A stretch of DNA of 58,402 nucleotides from an uncultured Prevotella sp. (lineage in GTDB: Bacteria > Bacteroidota > Bacteroidia > Bacteroidales > Bacteroidaceae): the NCBI GenBank assembly GCA_900772835.1, contig CAAGSA010000024.1:1-58402 (forward strand). The letters run 5' to 3'. The stretch's first letter is position 1, and each line of letters opens with the position of its first letter. A program made the position numbers and the translations under genes. This document shows, in pieces, positions 1-8,928 of this stretch. Below the pieces are notes generated by a model. The model saw only the letters and a program-made list of their open reading frames with translations, had not been told where the DNA came from and made no database searches.

Positions 1-100
1 CTTAATGCGAGACCTCGAAAAAAGATTGATTTCTTAACACCTACAGAAGTGGTTTTAGGATATTCCTATTAACTTTGCACTTGCTTCTGGAATCCGCCGT
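1..100 (+). mobile_element. 3' end of an IS30-family insertion sequence (transposase C-terminus)
   Basis: Frame 1 reads from the window edge to a TAA at 70-72 and gives LNARPRKKIDFLTPTEVVLG followed by YSY. The N-x-R-P-R-K ... T-P-x-E pattern is the characteristic end of IS30-family DDE transposases. Only the last 23 residues lie in the window. The sequence after the stop (about 75-100) probably holds the terminal inverted repeat, but the partner end is outside, so the element boundary is a guess. It lies about 50 bp upstream of the tRNA-Cys promoter. Confidence 0.7.
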
Positions 101-151
101 AGGAGTAAAAAGCAGGAAAATAAATAAAAAATGAAAAAAATGTCAGAAAAG

Positions 152-183
152 TTTGGTGGAATGGAAATAAACCGCTACCTTTG
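152..183 (+). promoter_or_regulatory. Bacteroidetes-type promoter of tRNA-Cys
   Basis: TTTG at 152-155, a 20-bp spacer and TACCTTTG at 176-183 match the Bacteroidetes primary sigma consensus (TTTG-N19-21-TAnnTTTG). The start of transcription would fall a few bases before the tRNA at 202. Confidence 0.8.
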
Positions 184-201
184 CACTCGCAATTAAGCAA
201 T

Positions 202-272
202 GGTACCTTGGCCGATCGGTTAGGTAACGGTCTGCAAAACCGTGTAGAGCAGTTCGACTCTGCTAGGTACCT
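202..272 (+). tRNA. tRNA-Cys (GCA)
   Basis: The acceptor arms GGTACCT (202-208) and AGGTACC (265-271) pair perfectly, with a U discriminator at 272 as expected for Cys. The anticodon loop CTGCAAA holds GCA. The T arm contains GTTCGAC. No CCA is encoded, which is usual in this phylum. Confidence 0.95.
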
Positions 273-278
273 CGGTAG

Positions 279-312
279 AGCTTCAAGTCTTCAGTGATTT
301 GGAGCTTTTTTT
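279..312 (+). terminator. Terminator after tRNA-Cys
   Basis: An imperfect stem of AGCTTCAA against TTTGGAGCT is followed by a run of seven T's, placed just after the tRNA. This fits a rho-independent terminator. Confidence 0.6.
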
Positions 313-364
313 ATATGCCTGTATGTTGTCTGCATTTATTTATATTCCGGGTCAGCGGATTTTG

Positions 365-392
365 GGGCTCGCCCGATATATCGGGCGAGCCC
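365..392. repeat. Perfect 28-bp palindrome
   Basis: Each arm reads GGGCTCGCCCGATA and the palindrome is perfect with no loop. It lies between convergent tRNA transcripts (Cys on +, Gly on -). It could add to termination from either side or bind a dimeric protein. Neither strand has a T-run directly after it. Confidence 0.6.
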
Positions 393-426
393 TAAGTGGT
401 CGTAGATGTTGTATTGTGGGAGTACG

Positions 427-454
427 AAAAAAGCGACCCATATAGGAGTCGCTT
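427..454 (-). terminator. Terminator after the tRNA-Thr/tRNA-Gly transcript
   Basis: Read on the minus strand, AAGCGAC (454-448) pairs with GTCGCTT (437-431) and continues into a T-run (432-427). It lies about 40 bp beyond tRNA-Gly and would end the minus-strand tRNA transcript. Confidence 0.75.
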
Positions 455-496
455 CATTTATTGTGGTTTGATTGTTTTCTGTGGGTGTTGCGCTTG

Positions 497-569
497 AGCG
501 GTAAACGGGGCTCGAACCCGCGACCCCCAGCTTGGGAAGCTAGTGCTCTACCAACTGAGCTATTACCGC
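497..569 (-). tRNA. tRNA-Gly (CCC)
   Basis: On the minus strand the acceptor arm GCGGTAA (569-563) pairs with TTACCGC (504-498). The anticodon stem CTAGC/GCTGG encloses loop TTCCCAA, giving anticodon CCC for GGG codons. The T arm carries GGTTCGAGCC. It follows tRNA-Thr by 23 bp and is probably co-transcribed with it. Confidence 0.93.
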
Positions 570-592
570 AAATTGCCTTTTCGCAAGAAAAG

Positions 593-665
<73 letters not shown>

Positions 666-707
666 CGGAATCATTTGGCTTGGAAGCCTGTTCCGTCAAA
701 TGCGGTG

Positions 708-738
708 CAAAGATACTACTTATTTTTGTATATACAAA
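708..738 (-). promoter_or_regulatory. Promoter of the tRNA-Thr/tRNA-Gly pair
   Basis: On the minus strand TTTG (738-735), a 19-bp spacer and TATCTTTG (715-708) match the Bacteroidetes promoter. It sits between the uvrA stop codon and tRNA-Thr, so the tRNAs need not depend on uvrA read-through. Confidence 0.8.
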
Positions 739-760
739 ATCTTTTCTGCCTTATTTTCTG

Positions 761-3586
761 TCATTTTTCATCGCTGAGCACTTTCTTGAGGAATTTTCCC
801 GTGATACTTTCCTTGCATTCGGCTATTTCTTCGGGTGTGCCTGTGCAGACCACTTGTCCGCCGTTGTTTCCGCCGTCGGGACCGAGGTCGATGATGTGGT
901 CGGCGTATTTTATCACGTCCATATTATGTTCTATCACGATTATGCTGTGTCCGCGCTTTATGAGCGAGTCGAAAGCCTTCAGCAGTCGGTTGATGTCGTG
1001 GAAGTGCAGTCCGGTCGTGGGTTCGTCGAAGATGAAGAGCGTTGGTGTGGACTTCTCCTGTCCGATATAGTAGGCAAGCTTCACGCGTTGGTTTTCTCCT
1101 CCGGACAGTGTGGATGAGTTTTGTCCGAGTCTGATGTATCCCAGGCCTACGTTTTCGAGCGGCTGCAGCTTTGCGGCAATATCGGGCTGATTGTTGTCGG
1201 TGAAGAATTCTATTGCCTCGCTCACGGTCAGGTTCAGCACGTCGTAGATGTTCTTGCCGGCGAACCTCACTTCTAGTATGTCGTGTTTGAAGCGTTTGCC
1301 GTGGCATGCTTCGCATTCGAGTTCGAGGTCGGCCATGAATTGCATTTCCACGGTTATCACGCCTGTTCCCTTGCATTCCTCGCAGCGTCCGCCGTCGGCG
1401 TTGAACGAGAAGTATTTTGCCGTGAATCCCATTTGCTGTGCCAGCGGCTGGTCGGCAAAGAGTTGTCTGATGGCGTCGTATGCCTTCACGTAGGTCACGG
1501 GGTTTGAGCGTGTGCTCTTTCCTATCGGGTTCTGGTCCACCATTTCAACGTGGCTTATCGCCTTTATGTCGCCCGTGATGGATGAGTGTTCGCCCGGCAG
1601 GTCGGCAACCTCGTCGAGTTGCCGCTTCAGGGCGGGGTAGAGTATGCCCTTCACGAGCGACGACTTGCCTGAGCCGCTCACGCCGGTTACTACGGTTAGC
1701 ACGTTGAGCGGGAATTTTACGTCAACTCCCTGCAGGTTGTTCATCCTTGCGCCTTTCACCTCCACGCTGAGATTCCATTTGCGGCGCGAATGCGGTATGG
1801 GTATCTGCTCTTTGCCAAGCAGGTATTTCAGTGTATAGCTATCGGGGTTGCTTTTCAGCGTTTCTTCGGTTATGGAGGCTGTGTCTCCGGCGAAGACCAC
1901 TCGTCCGCCAAGCCTTCCGGCGTCAGGCCCGATGTCAATCAGATAGTCGGCGGCACGTATCACCTCCTCGTCGTGTTCCACCACGATTACTGTGTTGCCC
2001 AGCGACTGTAGTTCTTTCAGCACGTTTATCAGCCGGAACGTGTCGCGGCTGTGCAGTCCGATGCTTGGTTCGTCGAGGATGTAGAGTGATCCCACGAGAC
2101 TGCTTCCGAGCGATGTGGTCAGGTTTATTCTCTGGCTCTCGCCGCCGCTCAGAGTGTTCGACTGCCGGTTCAGCGTTAGGTATCCCAGGCCCACGTCGAC
2201 GAGGAATTTCAGACGGTTCCTTATTTCCGTCAGCAGGCGTTTGCCCACGGCGGCATCGTGTTCGCTCAGTGTCAGGTTGTCGAACCATTCTTTGAGGTTT
2301 TTCACCGGCATATCCACTATGTCGGATATGCTCTTGCCGTTTATCTTCACATAGCCTGCCTCCTTGCGCAGCCGTCTGCCGTGGCATTCGGGGCATACGG
2401 TTTTTCCACGGTAGCGGCTCAGCATCACGCGATACTGTATCTTATACTGGTTCTCTTTCAGCATTTGGAAGAATGCGTCAATGCTCACTTGGTCGTGTTT
2501 GTCACGGCTGCGGTCGGAGGGTAGTCCGTGCCATAGCCAGTCTTTGTGCTTTTGCGACAGTTTGTAGTACGGCTCGAATATGGGGAATTTGTCTGTAGCT
2601 GCCCTGCGTATGAATTCGCGTTTCCATTCGCCCATTTTCTCGCCGTGCCAACATTGCACGCATCCATCGTAAACGCTGAGTGACGAGTCGGGGATCACGA
2701 GTTTTTCGTCGATGCCTATCACCATGCCGAATCCCTCGCACATAGGGCATGCTCCGAGCGGCGAATGGAATGAGAACATCCCGTCGGTTGGTGCTTCGAA
2801 CGTTATTCCGTCGGCTTCGAAGCGTGTGGAGAAATCATACACTATGTTCGACGGCAGTATGGCGATGCGGCAGGCTCCGTCTCCCTCGTAGAATGCCGTT
2901 TCTATGGAGTCGGTCAGGCGCGAGAGTGTCTCGGGCGTATTGTCCCATGTCATTCTGGCTACCACGGTCCATAGTTCCGCGGCTCCATTGTCGGCTTCGT
3001 TCTTGATTTCTTCGGGCAGGTCTTCGATGCGCATGAAGTCGCCTTTGCAAAACACTCTCGTATATCCCTGCTGCAGCAGCATCGACAGTTGCTGTACTGT
3101 TGTCCTGCCTTCGGTGCGTATGATGGGCGACAGCACTACGAAGCGTGTGCCGTCGGAGAATGACTTCACTTTGTTTGTCACGTCCTCCACCGTGTGCCTT
3201 TTCACTTCTTCGCCGCTTATGGGCGAGAATGTGTGTCCGATGCGTGCAAATAGCAGCCGCAGGTATTCGTATATCTCGGTGCTTGTGCCCACGGTGGAGC
3301 GTGTGTTCCTTGATATTACTTTCTGTTCTATGGCGATGGCAGGCGGCAGTCCTTTTATGTAGTCGCATTTCGGCTTGCTCATCCTTCCCAGAAACTGCCG
3401 GGCGTATGCTGACAGGCTCTCCACATAGCGGCGGTGTCCTTCGGCGTAGAGGGTGTCGAAGGCAAGCGATGACTTGCCTGAACCGGATACTCCGGCTATG
3501 ACGATGAATCTGTTTCTTGGAATTTCGAGTGAAACATTCTTCAGGTTGTTCACCTGCGCATTCTTTATATATATATAGTCGCTCAT
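761..3586 (-). CDS. uvrA: Excinuclease ABC subunit A (UvrA)
   Basis: UvrA is the DNA-damage recognition ATPase of nucleotide excision repair. It acts in the cytoplasm as a dimer and hands damaged DNA to UvrB. The protein has two ABC ATPase halves. The first Walker A, GVSGSGKSS, is near residues 32-40 and the second, with the same core, is near 640. Two LSGGE signatures and the zinc-binding CxxC pairs (CPMC, CPEC, CEEC, CEAC) are visible. I chose the ATG at 3586 (MSDYIYIKN), which gives 941 aa, the usual UvrA size; the frame stays open for seven more codons to 3607. It stands alone, separated from slyD-aroC by a terminator. Bacteroidetes often carry more than one UvrA, so this may be one of several paralogues. 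Confidence 0.95.
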   Translation of the reverse strand: MSDYIYIKNAQVNNLKNVSLEIPRNRFIVIAGVSGSGKSSLAFDTLYAEGHRRYVESLSAYARQFLGRMSKPKCDYIKGLPPAIAIEQKVISRNTRSTVGTSTEIYEYLRLLFARIGHTFSPISGEEVKRHTVEDVTNKVKSFSDGTRFVVLSPIIRTEGRTTVQQLSMLLQQGYTRVFCKGDFMRIEDLPEEIKNEADNGAAELWTVVARMTWDNTPETLSRLTDSIETAFYEGDGACRIAILPSNIVYDFSTRFEADGITFEAPTDGMFSFHSPLGACPMCEGFGMVIGIDEKLVIPDSSLSVYDGCVQCWHGEKMGEWKREFIRRAATDKFPIFEPYYKLSQKHKDWLWHGLPSDRSRDKHDQVSIDAFFQMLKENQYKIQYRVMLSRYRGKTVCPECHGRRLRKEAGYVKINGKSISDIVDMPVKNLKEWFDNLTLSEHDAAVGKRLLTEIRNRLKFLVDVGLGYLTLNRQSNTLSGGESQRINLTTSLGSSLVGSLYILDEPSIGLHSRDTFRLINVLKELQSLGNTVIVVEHDEEVIRAADYLIDIGPDAGRLGGRVVFAGDTASITEETLKSNPDSYTLKYLLGKEQIPIPHSRRKWNLSVEVKGARMNNLQGVDVKFPLNVLTVVTGVSGSGKSSLVKGILYPALKRQLDEVADLPGEHSSITGDIKAISHVEMVDQNPIGKSTRSNPVTYVKAYDAIRQLFADQPLAQQMGFTAKYFSFNADGGRCEECKGTGVITVEMQFMADLELECEACHGKRFKHDILEVRFAGKNIYDVLNLTVSEAIEFFTDNNQPDIAAKLQPLENVGLGYIRLGQNSSTLSGGENQRVKLAYYIGQEKSTPTLFIFDEPTTGLHFHDINRLLKAFDSLIKRGHSIIVIEHNMDVIKYADHIIDLGPDGGNNGGQVVCTGTPEEIAECKESITGKFLKKVLSDEK

Positions 3587-3713
3587 TATCGTGATATTAA
3601 CGAGCACAAAATTAACTGTATTTATTCAAACTGCAAAGTGTTTGCCCGGAAAAAAAGATGGTGGGGTATATAAAGGCGATGTGGATACGTATGATATGTG
3701 AATCTTATAATTT

Positions 3714-3743
3714 AAAAAAGATGGCGGCCAATTGACCGCCATC
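3714..3743 (-). terminator. Strong intrinsic terminator of the slyD-aroC operon
   Basis: On the minus strand GATGGCGG (3743-3736) pairs perfectly with CCGCCATC (3727-3720), followed by TTTTTT (3719-3714). It lies about 125 bp beyond the aroC stop codon and before uvrA, so uvrA is a separate transcript. Confidence 0.88.
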
Positions 3744-3868
3744 AACCAACACAAAAACTAAACTAGACTTAATTAGACAAAGGAAAGACTTTCACAAGCC
3801 TCAACTTGTCGATGCAAATATACGGCATTTTTTTCAAAGTTGTATTGTTCGGGGGGGGGAATTTTGAT

Positions 3869-4960
3869 TTATTTCGTTAAAAAGTGTAACTTTGTTGAGT
3901 TTTGCAACAAAATGAAGTCTAAAATCACAGTTGCAGCCATTGCTTCCACTATTGGAACGGCTCTTGGCAGCACGCATGGATCATGCCTTCCGGCTGCTTC
4001 CAGAACGGTTTCATTGCCGTAGATATCCACCGTTTCCTGTCTGGCGGCTATTGTTGCCACCGGCTTGAATGCCGTCCGGAACACGATGTCGTTGCCGTTG
4101 CTTATCCCTCCCTGTATTCCGCCGCTGTTGTTGCTCGTGGTGCGCGGCTTGCCGTTTCCGGCGCGGAAGGCATCGTTCATCTCGCTTCCGAGACATGCCG
4201 CCCCTTCGAATCCTGCACCGAACTCAATGCCTTTTGCCGCGTTGATGCTGAGCACGGCATGTGCGAGCACGGCATGCAGCTTGTCGAATTCCGGTTCGCC
4301 GATGCCGGCTGGGCATCCTTTTATGATGCATGTTATCGTTCCGCCGATAGAGTCGCCTTTGGCTTTCATCTCTTTTATCAGGTTTTCCATCTCTGCCGCC
4401 TTTTCCCGGTCAGGGCATCTCACAGGGTTTTTCTCAGCTTCTGCGATGCGGAATTTCGTATAATCGCCGTCAGCCTTGATTTTGCCCACTTGCGATGTGT
4501 AGGCATTGATGGAGATGCCGAGTTGTCTGAGTGCGAGTTTCGCCAGCGCTCCTGCCACGCATCGGCTTATTGTTATGCGAGCCGACGAGCGTCCTCCTCC
4601 ACGGTGGTCTCTTATGCCGTATTTTTCGTTGTATGTGTAGTCGGCGTGCGAGGGGCGAAACACGGTGCGCATATTCTCGTAGTCGCGTGTCTTCTGGTTT
4701 GTGTTCCTCACGATGAATCCTATGGGACAGCCCGTGGACTTGCCTTCGAACACTCCGCTCAGTAGCTCCACCTCATCGGCTTCGCTTCGGCTTGTCGTTA
4801 TGTTGCTTTGTCCAGGGCGCCGCCTGTTCAGTTCGTTCTGTATGAACTCCATATCGATGGCTATGCCGGCAGGAAAACCGTCGACCACTCCGCCTACTGC
4901 TGCCCCGTGGCTTTCGCCGAAGGTAGTCAGTGTGAATATGTTTCCAAAAGTGTTTCGCAT
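3869..4960 (-). CDS. aroC: Chorismate synthase
   Basis: Chorismate synthase makes chorismate from 5-enolpyruvylshikimate-3-phosphate, the last shared step of aromatic amino acid and folate synthesis, using reduced FMN as cofactor. The N-terminus MRNTFGNIFTLTTFGESHG carries the family GESHG motif. The HRGGGRSSAR motif follows near residue 130, and the conserved RQETVD stretch lies close to the C-terminus. The length, 363 aa, is normal. It follows slyD by 24 bp on the same strand and ends before a clear terminator, so slyD-aroC look like a two-gene transcript. There is no obvious pathway link with slyD. Confidence 0.96.
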   Translation of the reverse strand: MRNTFGNIFTLTTFGESHGAAVGGVVDGFPAGIAIDMEFIQNELNRRRPGQSNITTSRSEADEVELLSGVFEGKSTGCPIGFIVRNTNQKTRDYENMRTVFRPSHADYTYNEKYGIRDHRGGGRSSARITISRCVAGALAKLALRQLGISINAYTSQVGKIKADGDYTKFRIAEAEKNPVRCPDREKAAEMENLIKEMKAKGDSIGGTITCIIKGCPAGIGEPEFDKLHAVLAHAVLSINAAKGIEFGAGFEGAACLGSEMNDAFRAGNGKPRTTSNNSGGIQGGISNGNDIVFRTAFKPVATIAARQETVDIYGNETVLEAAGRHDPCVLPRAVPIVEAMAATVILDFILLQNSTKLHFLTK

Positions 4961-4984
4961 AAATCTCAGCCCTACGCCTTCTTG

Positions 4985-5554
4985 TTAATGGCAGTTTCCG
5001 CAGCCACCTTCACAGCCGCCTTCGCAGTCACCTCCGCATCCTTCGCAGTGTCCGCCGCATCCTCCGGTGAGCTGGTTTATCATGTTCTGTATTTCTTCGT
5101 TTGTAGCTTCTCTTGATTCCAGTATAGAGCCTTTGAAATGCAGTTCCTTTCCGGCGAGTGGGTGGTTGAGGTCAACGACCACCTTTTCGTCGCCAATCTC
5201 GAGCACCTTTCCGGGGAAGCGCTGTCCGTTCTCGTTCTGCAGAGGTATGATTGAGCCTACAAAGATGTGCTCAGTGTCGAGTTTCCCGTCGATGCAGAAC
5301 ATCTCCCTGTCCAGGTCCAGCACTCTTTCCGCCTCGTGTTCGCCGTAAGCCTGCTCTTTTGTCAGCGTGAAGTCGAAAGCTTCTTCTTTCGCTAGATTGG
5401 CAATGGCATCCTCAAAGGCATCAAGAGCCAATCCCATTCCGCTGATGAAGGCGAATGGTCTTTCGGCTGTTGCTTCCTCAAAAATGTTTTCTGTGCCGTT
5501 GTCGTTGGTGTACAGCTTGTAAGCCACGGCGATGTACTTGTTTGTCTTTTTTTC
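4985..5554 (-). CDS. slyD: SlyD-like FKBP-type peptidyl-prolyl isomerase with metal-binding tail
   Basis: This is a cytoplasmic prolyl cis-trans isomerase and chaperone of the SlyD type. The start at 5554 (MEKKTNKYIAVAY) gives 189 aa; the frame stays open 11 codons further upstream. The FKBP core is split by the insert-in-flap region (about residues 70-130). The C-terminal 30 residues are very rich in Gly, Cys and His (GGCGGHCEGCGGDCEGGCEG), as in SlyD tails that bind nickel and other divalent metals. It is the first gene of the slyD-aroC transcript with its own promoter. In other bacteria SlyD helps nickel enzyme maturation; no such enzyme is encoded here. Confidence 0.9.
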   Translation of the reverse strand, partial: EKKTNKYIAVAYKLYTNDNGTENIFEEATAERPFAFISGMGLALDAFEDAIANLAKEEAFDFTLTKEQAYGEHEAERVLDLDREMFCIDGKLDTEHIFVGSIIPLQNENGQRFPGKVLEIGDEKVVVDLNHPLAGKELHFKGSILESREATNEEIQNMINQLTGGCGGHCEGCGGDCEGGCEGGCGNCH

Positions 5555-5584
5555 CATTATGTCTTTTGTTTTTTTTTGTTTTTG

Positions 5585-5616
5585 CAAAAATACTATTTTT
5601 ATTCCGTGTCTGCAAG
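5585..5616 (-). promoter_or_regulatory. Promoter of slyD-aroC
   Basis: On the minus strand TATTTTTG (5592-5585) is preceded by CTTG (5616-5613) with a 20-bp spacer. The -7 element fits the Bacteroidetes consensus; the upstream element is one base off. Confidence 0.6.
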
Positions 5617-5789
5617 CTTTGTCATGTAAGTTATCCGTTAAAAAATGGCTTTCTTTGGTTTTCCCGATTACCGGATAATAAAAAAGGAAGAATTGCCAGT
5701 TCTTCCTTTTTCTATTGATTGCGTGTACCGCTTTGTGTCTTGTTCTCTTGCTGAGTGGGGCTGTTCCTTATGCCGTAGTGCGGCGTTTG

Positions 5790-6536
5790 TCAGTCAGCCA
5801 GCTGTTTTATCGTGTTTTCCACGCGTTCCTTGCTCGTTACAAGGATATTCTCTTCGTCGGCATCTTTTGCCCCCATATACACCGCCGAGCCTATATTCAT
5901 CATTTTGCTCTTCACGCTGATGCGTGCTGAGAAATGGTATTCGTGTATACCTGTGGCATCGTAAATGCGGCGTATGTTCTCTTCCGTCACGCCGCTTCCA
6001 GCAAGGAGCGTGATGCGTCCGGCTGCTTTTTCTTGCAGTTCGGCGAGTAGCGTGGTGCCCTCGATTGCCTTTGGCTGCTGTCCGGATGTCAGTATGCGGT
6101 CGCAGCCAAGGCTGATTATGTCTTCCAGTGCCTGGAACGGGTCGATGGTGCGGTCGAATGCGCGGTGGAACGTTACCGACATTCCTTTGGCGCATTCCAT
6201 AAGTCGGCAGTTCTGTTCCATATCCACAGTGCCGTCGGCTTTGAGACAGCCGAACACTACGCCGTCGGCTCCCAGTTCCCTGCACATTCTGATGTCCTCC
6301 TCCATCCGTTCCATCTCGAGGGCCGAATACAGGAAGTCGCCGCCGCGTGGCCGTATTATGACGTGCAGCTTCGTGTCGGTGAGTAACCGTCTTGCCACTT
6401 TTATCTCTCCGTACGACGGTGTTGTGCCGCCCTCTGGTATGCCGGCGCAAAGCTCCACACGGTTGGCTCCGCCCTCTTGTGCTGCCATACAGCTCTCCAC
6501 GCTGTTGGCGCATATTTCAAACTTGAAATTGTTCAT
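5790..6536 (-). CDS. cutC: CutC family protein (copper homeostasis protein CutC)
   Basis: CutC proteins are TIM-barrel cytosolic proteins named for a copper-tolerance phenotype; their biochemical role is unsettled. The start at 6536 (MNNFKFEICANSVESCMAA) gives 248 aa, the normal family length. The frame is open 32 codons further upstream into glk, but that part does not look like CutC. Family motifs are visible: GGANRVELC near residue 23, IIRPRGGDFLYS, and CDRILTSGQ followed by GSGVTEENI. It is third in the run transporter-glucokinase-cutC, 80 bp after glucokinase. That context hints at a sugar-related function rather than copper, but this is only inferred. Confidence 0.88.
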   Translation of the reverse strand: MNNFKFEICANSVESCMAAQEGGANRVELCAGIPEGGTTPSYGEIKVARRLLTDTKLHVIIRPRGGDFLYSALEMERMEEDIRMCRELGADGVVFGCLKADGTVDMEQNCRLMECAKGMSVTFHRAFDRTIDPFQALEDIISLGCDRILTSGQQPKAIEGTTLLAELQEKAAGRITLLAGSGVTEENIRRIYDATGIHEYHFSARISVKSKMMNIGSAVYMGAKDADEENILVTSKERVENTIKQLAD

Positions 6537-6616
6537 TTCTTTTCTGTTGCTTTTTTCTTTATACCGTATTCTCCTGGGTTGTCGGAACTGTATGCAGATC
6601 GAATCGCCTTTTGTTT

Positions 6617-7582
6617 TTATTTCGCTTCCCATCCCACGGCTGCTGCGCCGAGAATGGCGGCTGTGCCGTCTTCCAGTCCGCTTTGCAGGAATTTTGCTTT
6701 TCCTTTATACAGGCTCAGTACATATTTGTCGTAAGCCTCCTTTGCCGGTTTTAGCAGGAAGTCGCCGGCTTTGGCGAGTCCGCCGAAGAAAACGAATGCT
6801 TCCGGACTGAGGAACGTGGCGAAGTTTGCGCATGCCTTGCCCAAAGTCTCTCCCGTCCGTCTTAGTACGTCTTGTGCCAGCTGGTCGCCCTGTTCGGCGG
6901 CTTTGTATATTTCGAGCGTTGTTATTTTGTCTGCCGGAATATCCTTCAGCAGCGAGTGCCCTCCGTATTCGGCAGCCATTTCTTTGGCTGTAATTATCAC
7001 GCCTCTTGTGGAGCAGTACATATCCAGACATCCGCTTCTGCCGCATCCGCACGGTCTTCCGTTCTCAAAGTCGATGATGGTGTGTCCCAGTTCTCCGGCA
7101 AATCCGTCGCATCCGTATACCAGATGTCCGTTTGCCACGATGCCCGAGCCCACGCCCGTGCCGAGCGTTATCTCTATGAAGTTCTTCATACCGCGTGCCG
7201 CTCCGTAGTGCATTTCTCCCAGTGCGGCAGCCTTCGCGTCGTTTGTTATTGCCACGGGTATCCCCAGACTGTCGGCAAACATTTTGGCAAGCGGCACCAC
7301 GCCCTTTGCCCATCTGATGTTTGCGGCATGTTCGATAGTGCCGTCGTTGTAGTTTCCGCACGGTGCTCCGATGCCCAGTGCCTTGATGTTGTCCACTCCT
7401 CCTGCAATGACGGTCATCTCGTTGATTGCCGTTACTACGGCGTCGACGAACTGCCAGTCGTATTCGAAGTCCTGTGTCGCCACAGTGGTTGTAGCTTTTA
7501 TGTCGTTCTTCTCGTCAACCAGTCCGAACACGGAGTTTGTTCCTCCGAGGTCCAGGCCTATCACGAATTGTTTCTTCTCCAT
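6617..7582 (-). CDS. glk: ROK family glucokinase
   Basis: This cytoplasmic sugar kinase probably phosphorylates glucose with ATP to feed glycolysis. It belongs to the ROK family. The phosphate-binding motif DLGGTN is at residues 11-16. The ROK zinc signature appears as CGCGRSGC (about residues 178-185) with a preceding His (GELGH). The C-terminal ATP-binding part (FFGGLA) is present. The length, 321 aa, is typical. It lies 33 bp after a glucose/galactose-type transporter, which supports glucose as substrate. N-acetylglucosamine or mannose kinase activity cannot be excluded from sequence. Confidence 0.88.
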   Translation of the reverse strand: MEKKQFVIGLDLGGTNSVFGLVDEKNDIKATTTVATQDFEYDWQFVDAVVTAINEMTVIAGGVDNIKALGIGAPCGNYNDGTIEHAANIRWAKGVVPLAKMFADSLGIPVAITNDAKAAALGEMHYGAARGMKNFIEITLGTGVGSGIVANGHLVYGCDGFAGELGHTIIDFENGRPCGCGRSGCLDMYCSTRGVIITAKEMAAEYGGHSLLKDIPADKITTLEIYKAAEQGDQLAQDVLRRTGETLGKACANFATFLSPEAFVFFGGLAKAGDFLLKPAKEAYDKYVLSLYKGKAKFLQSGLEDGTAAILGAAAVGWEAK

Positions 7583-7615
7583 ATACTATATATAATAAGG
7601 TATGTTTTCTTAGTC

Positions 7616-8899
7616 TTACTTCCTGCTTCCCTTCAGGGCGTAGAACAGGATGTATGCAACCGACAACAGTGGCACGGCATACGATGCCATATACGACCAG
7701 TGGTCGGCAATGAGGTTCTGCAGAAGCGGCATCAGTCCGCCACCCACTACCATCATCATGAATATTCCCGAGCCGAGGGCGGTGTATTTGCCCAGTCCCT
7801 CAACCGATAGGTTGAAGATGCACGACCACATTACCGATGTGCACAATCCGCAGAGCACGAGCAGCAGTGCTGCTATTGGCAGTTTGTATATGTCGATGGC
7901 AGAGCCGGTGAATACGGGAGTGTCCACAGCCACGCTGTTGCCCAGCAGCATTGCTGTAATGATGAGCAGCGTAGCGATGGTTGCGGTAGTTCCGAGCATC
8001 AGTTTGCTTGATATGTTCTTGGCTATGATTCCAGCCACGAATCGTCCCACGAGCATCAGGAACCAGTATGTAGCCGCCACGAATCCAGCCACGGCAGTCG
8101 CCTTTTCCAGTCCGGCTCCACCTCCTCTTGCCGTTGTGTCGGAGATATAGAAGAATAGCGTTCCCGGTATGCCCACCTCGGCTCCCACGTAGAGGAAGAT
8201 GGCTATGGCACCGAGCTTGAAGTTGCGGAAATCCCACGGCGAGTGCTCCATCGCGTCTTTGCCGGCAGTGGTATTATGCTCCGGATTTTCTATAGGCAGG
8301 CACAGCAGGATGCAGAACGTGGCTGCGAAGACAGCCATGGCGATATACAGCACCACGTTCACGTCCACCATTCTCGTAGTTGCCGACACGGTGCCGATGA
8401 GCGAGCCCACGAGCATCGGTGTGAGCGTTCCGGCGAGCGAGTTCAGCGTTCCTCCGATGAGGTTCAGCTGGTTGCCTCTGTTGCCGCCGCCTCCCAGCAG
8501 ATTTATCATCGGGTTCACCACGGTGTTGAGCATGCATACGGCGAATCCGCACACGAAGGCTCCGAGCAGGTATACGCAGAATCCTTCCACTCCTTCGCTG
8601 CACAGACCGGAGGCGTATTGCAGCATGATTCCCACCAGTCCCACGGCTATACCGCCGAGTGCGGTCTTCTTGTAGCCGAATTTTTCGAGCATTCTTCCCG
8701 ACGGTATTCCCATAAAGAGATATGCAAGGAAGTTCATGGCGTTTCCGAGCATACCTATGGTATTGGCGTTGCTGCTGTCGGCAAATGCGTTTTTCCAGAT
8801 TACGCCGACAGGGGCGGCGAGGTTAGTCACGAATGCAATCATAGCGAACAGGAACATCATCGTGATGATGGCTATGATGTTGTTTTTGTTTTGTTTCAT
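7616..8899 (-). CDS. gluP: Glucose/galactose MFS transporter (FHS family)
   Basis: This is an inner-membrane major facilitator of the fucose-galactose-glucose:H+ symporter type. It is 427 aa with about twelve hydrophobic segments. The N-terminal helix (FLFAMIAFVTNLAAPVG) and the loop GIPSGRMLEKFGYKKTA, a variant of the MFS motif between helices 2 and 3, are visible. The C-terminal half includes NLSVEGLGKYTALGSGIFMM, similar to sugar permeases of this family. It is first in an operon with glucokinase and cutC, so uptake would be coupled to phosphorylation. The exact sugar is inferred from the neighbour. Confidence 0.85.
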   Translation of the reverse strand: MKQNKNNIIAIITMMFLFAMIAFVTNLAAPVGVIWKNAFADSSNANTIGMLGNAMNFLAYLFMGIPSGRMLEKFGYKKTALGGIAVGLVGIMLQYASGLCSEGVEGFCVYLLGAFVCGFAVCMLNTVVNPMINLLGGGGNRGNQLNLIGGTLNSLAGTLTPMLVGSLIGTVSATTRMVDVNVVLYIAMAVFAATFCILLCLPIENPEHNTTAGKDAMEHSPWDFRNFKLGAIAIFLYVGAEVGIPGTLFFYISDTTARGGGAGLEKATAVAGFVAATYWFLMLVGRFVAGIIAKNISSKLMLGTTATIATLLIITAMLLGNSVAVDTPVFTGSAIDIYKLPIAALLLVLCGLCTSVMWSCIFNLSVEGLGKYTALGSGIFMMMVVGGGLMPLLQNLIADHWSYMASYAVPLLSVAYILFYALKGSRK

Positions 8900-8928
8900 T
8901 GATGTTGATTGTGTTATAAAATTTCGGC

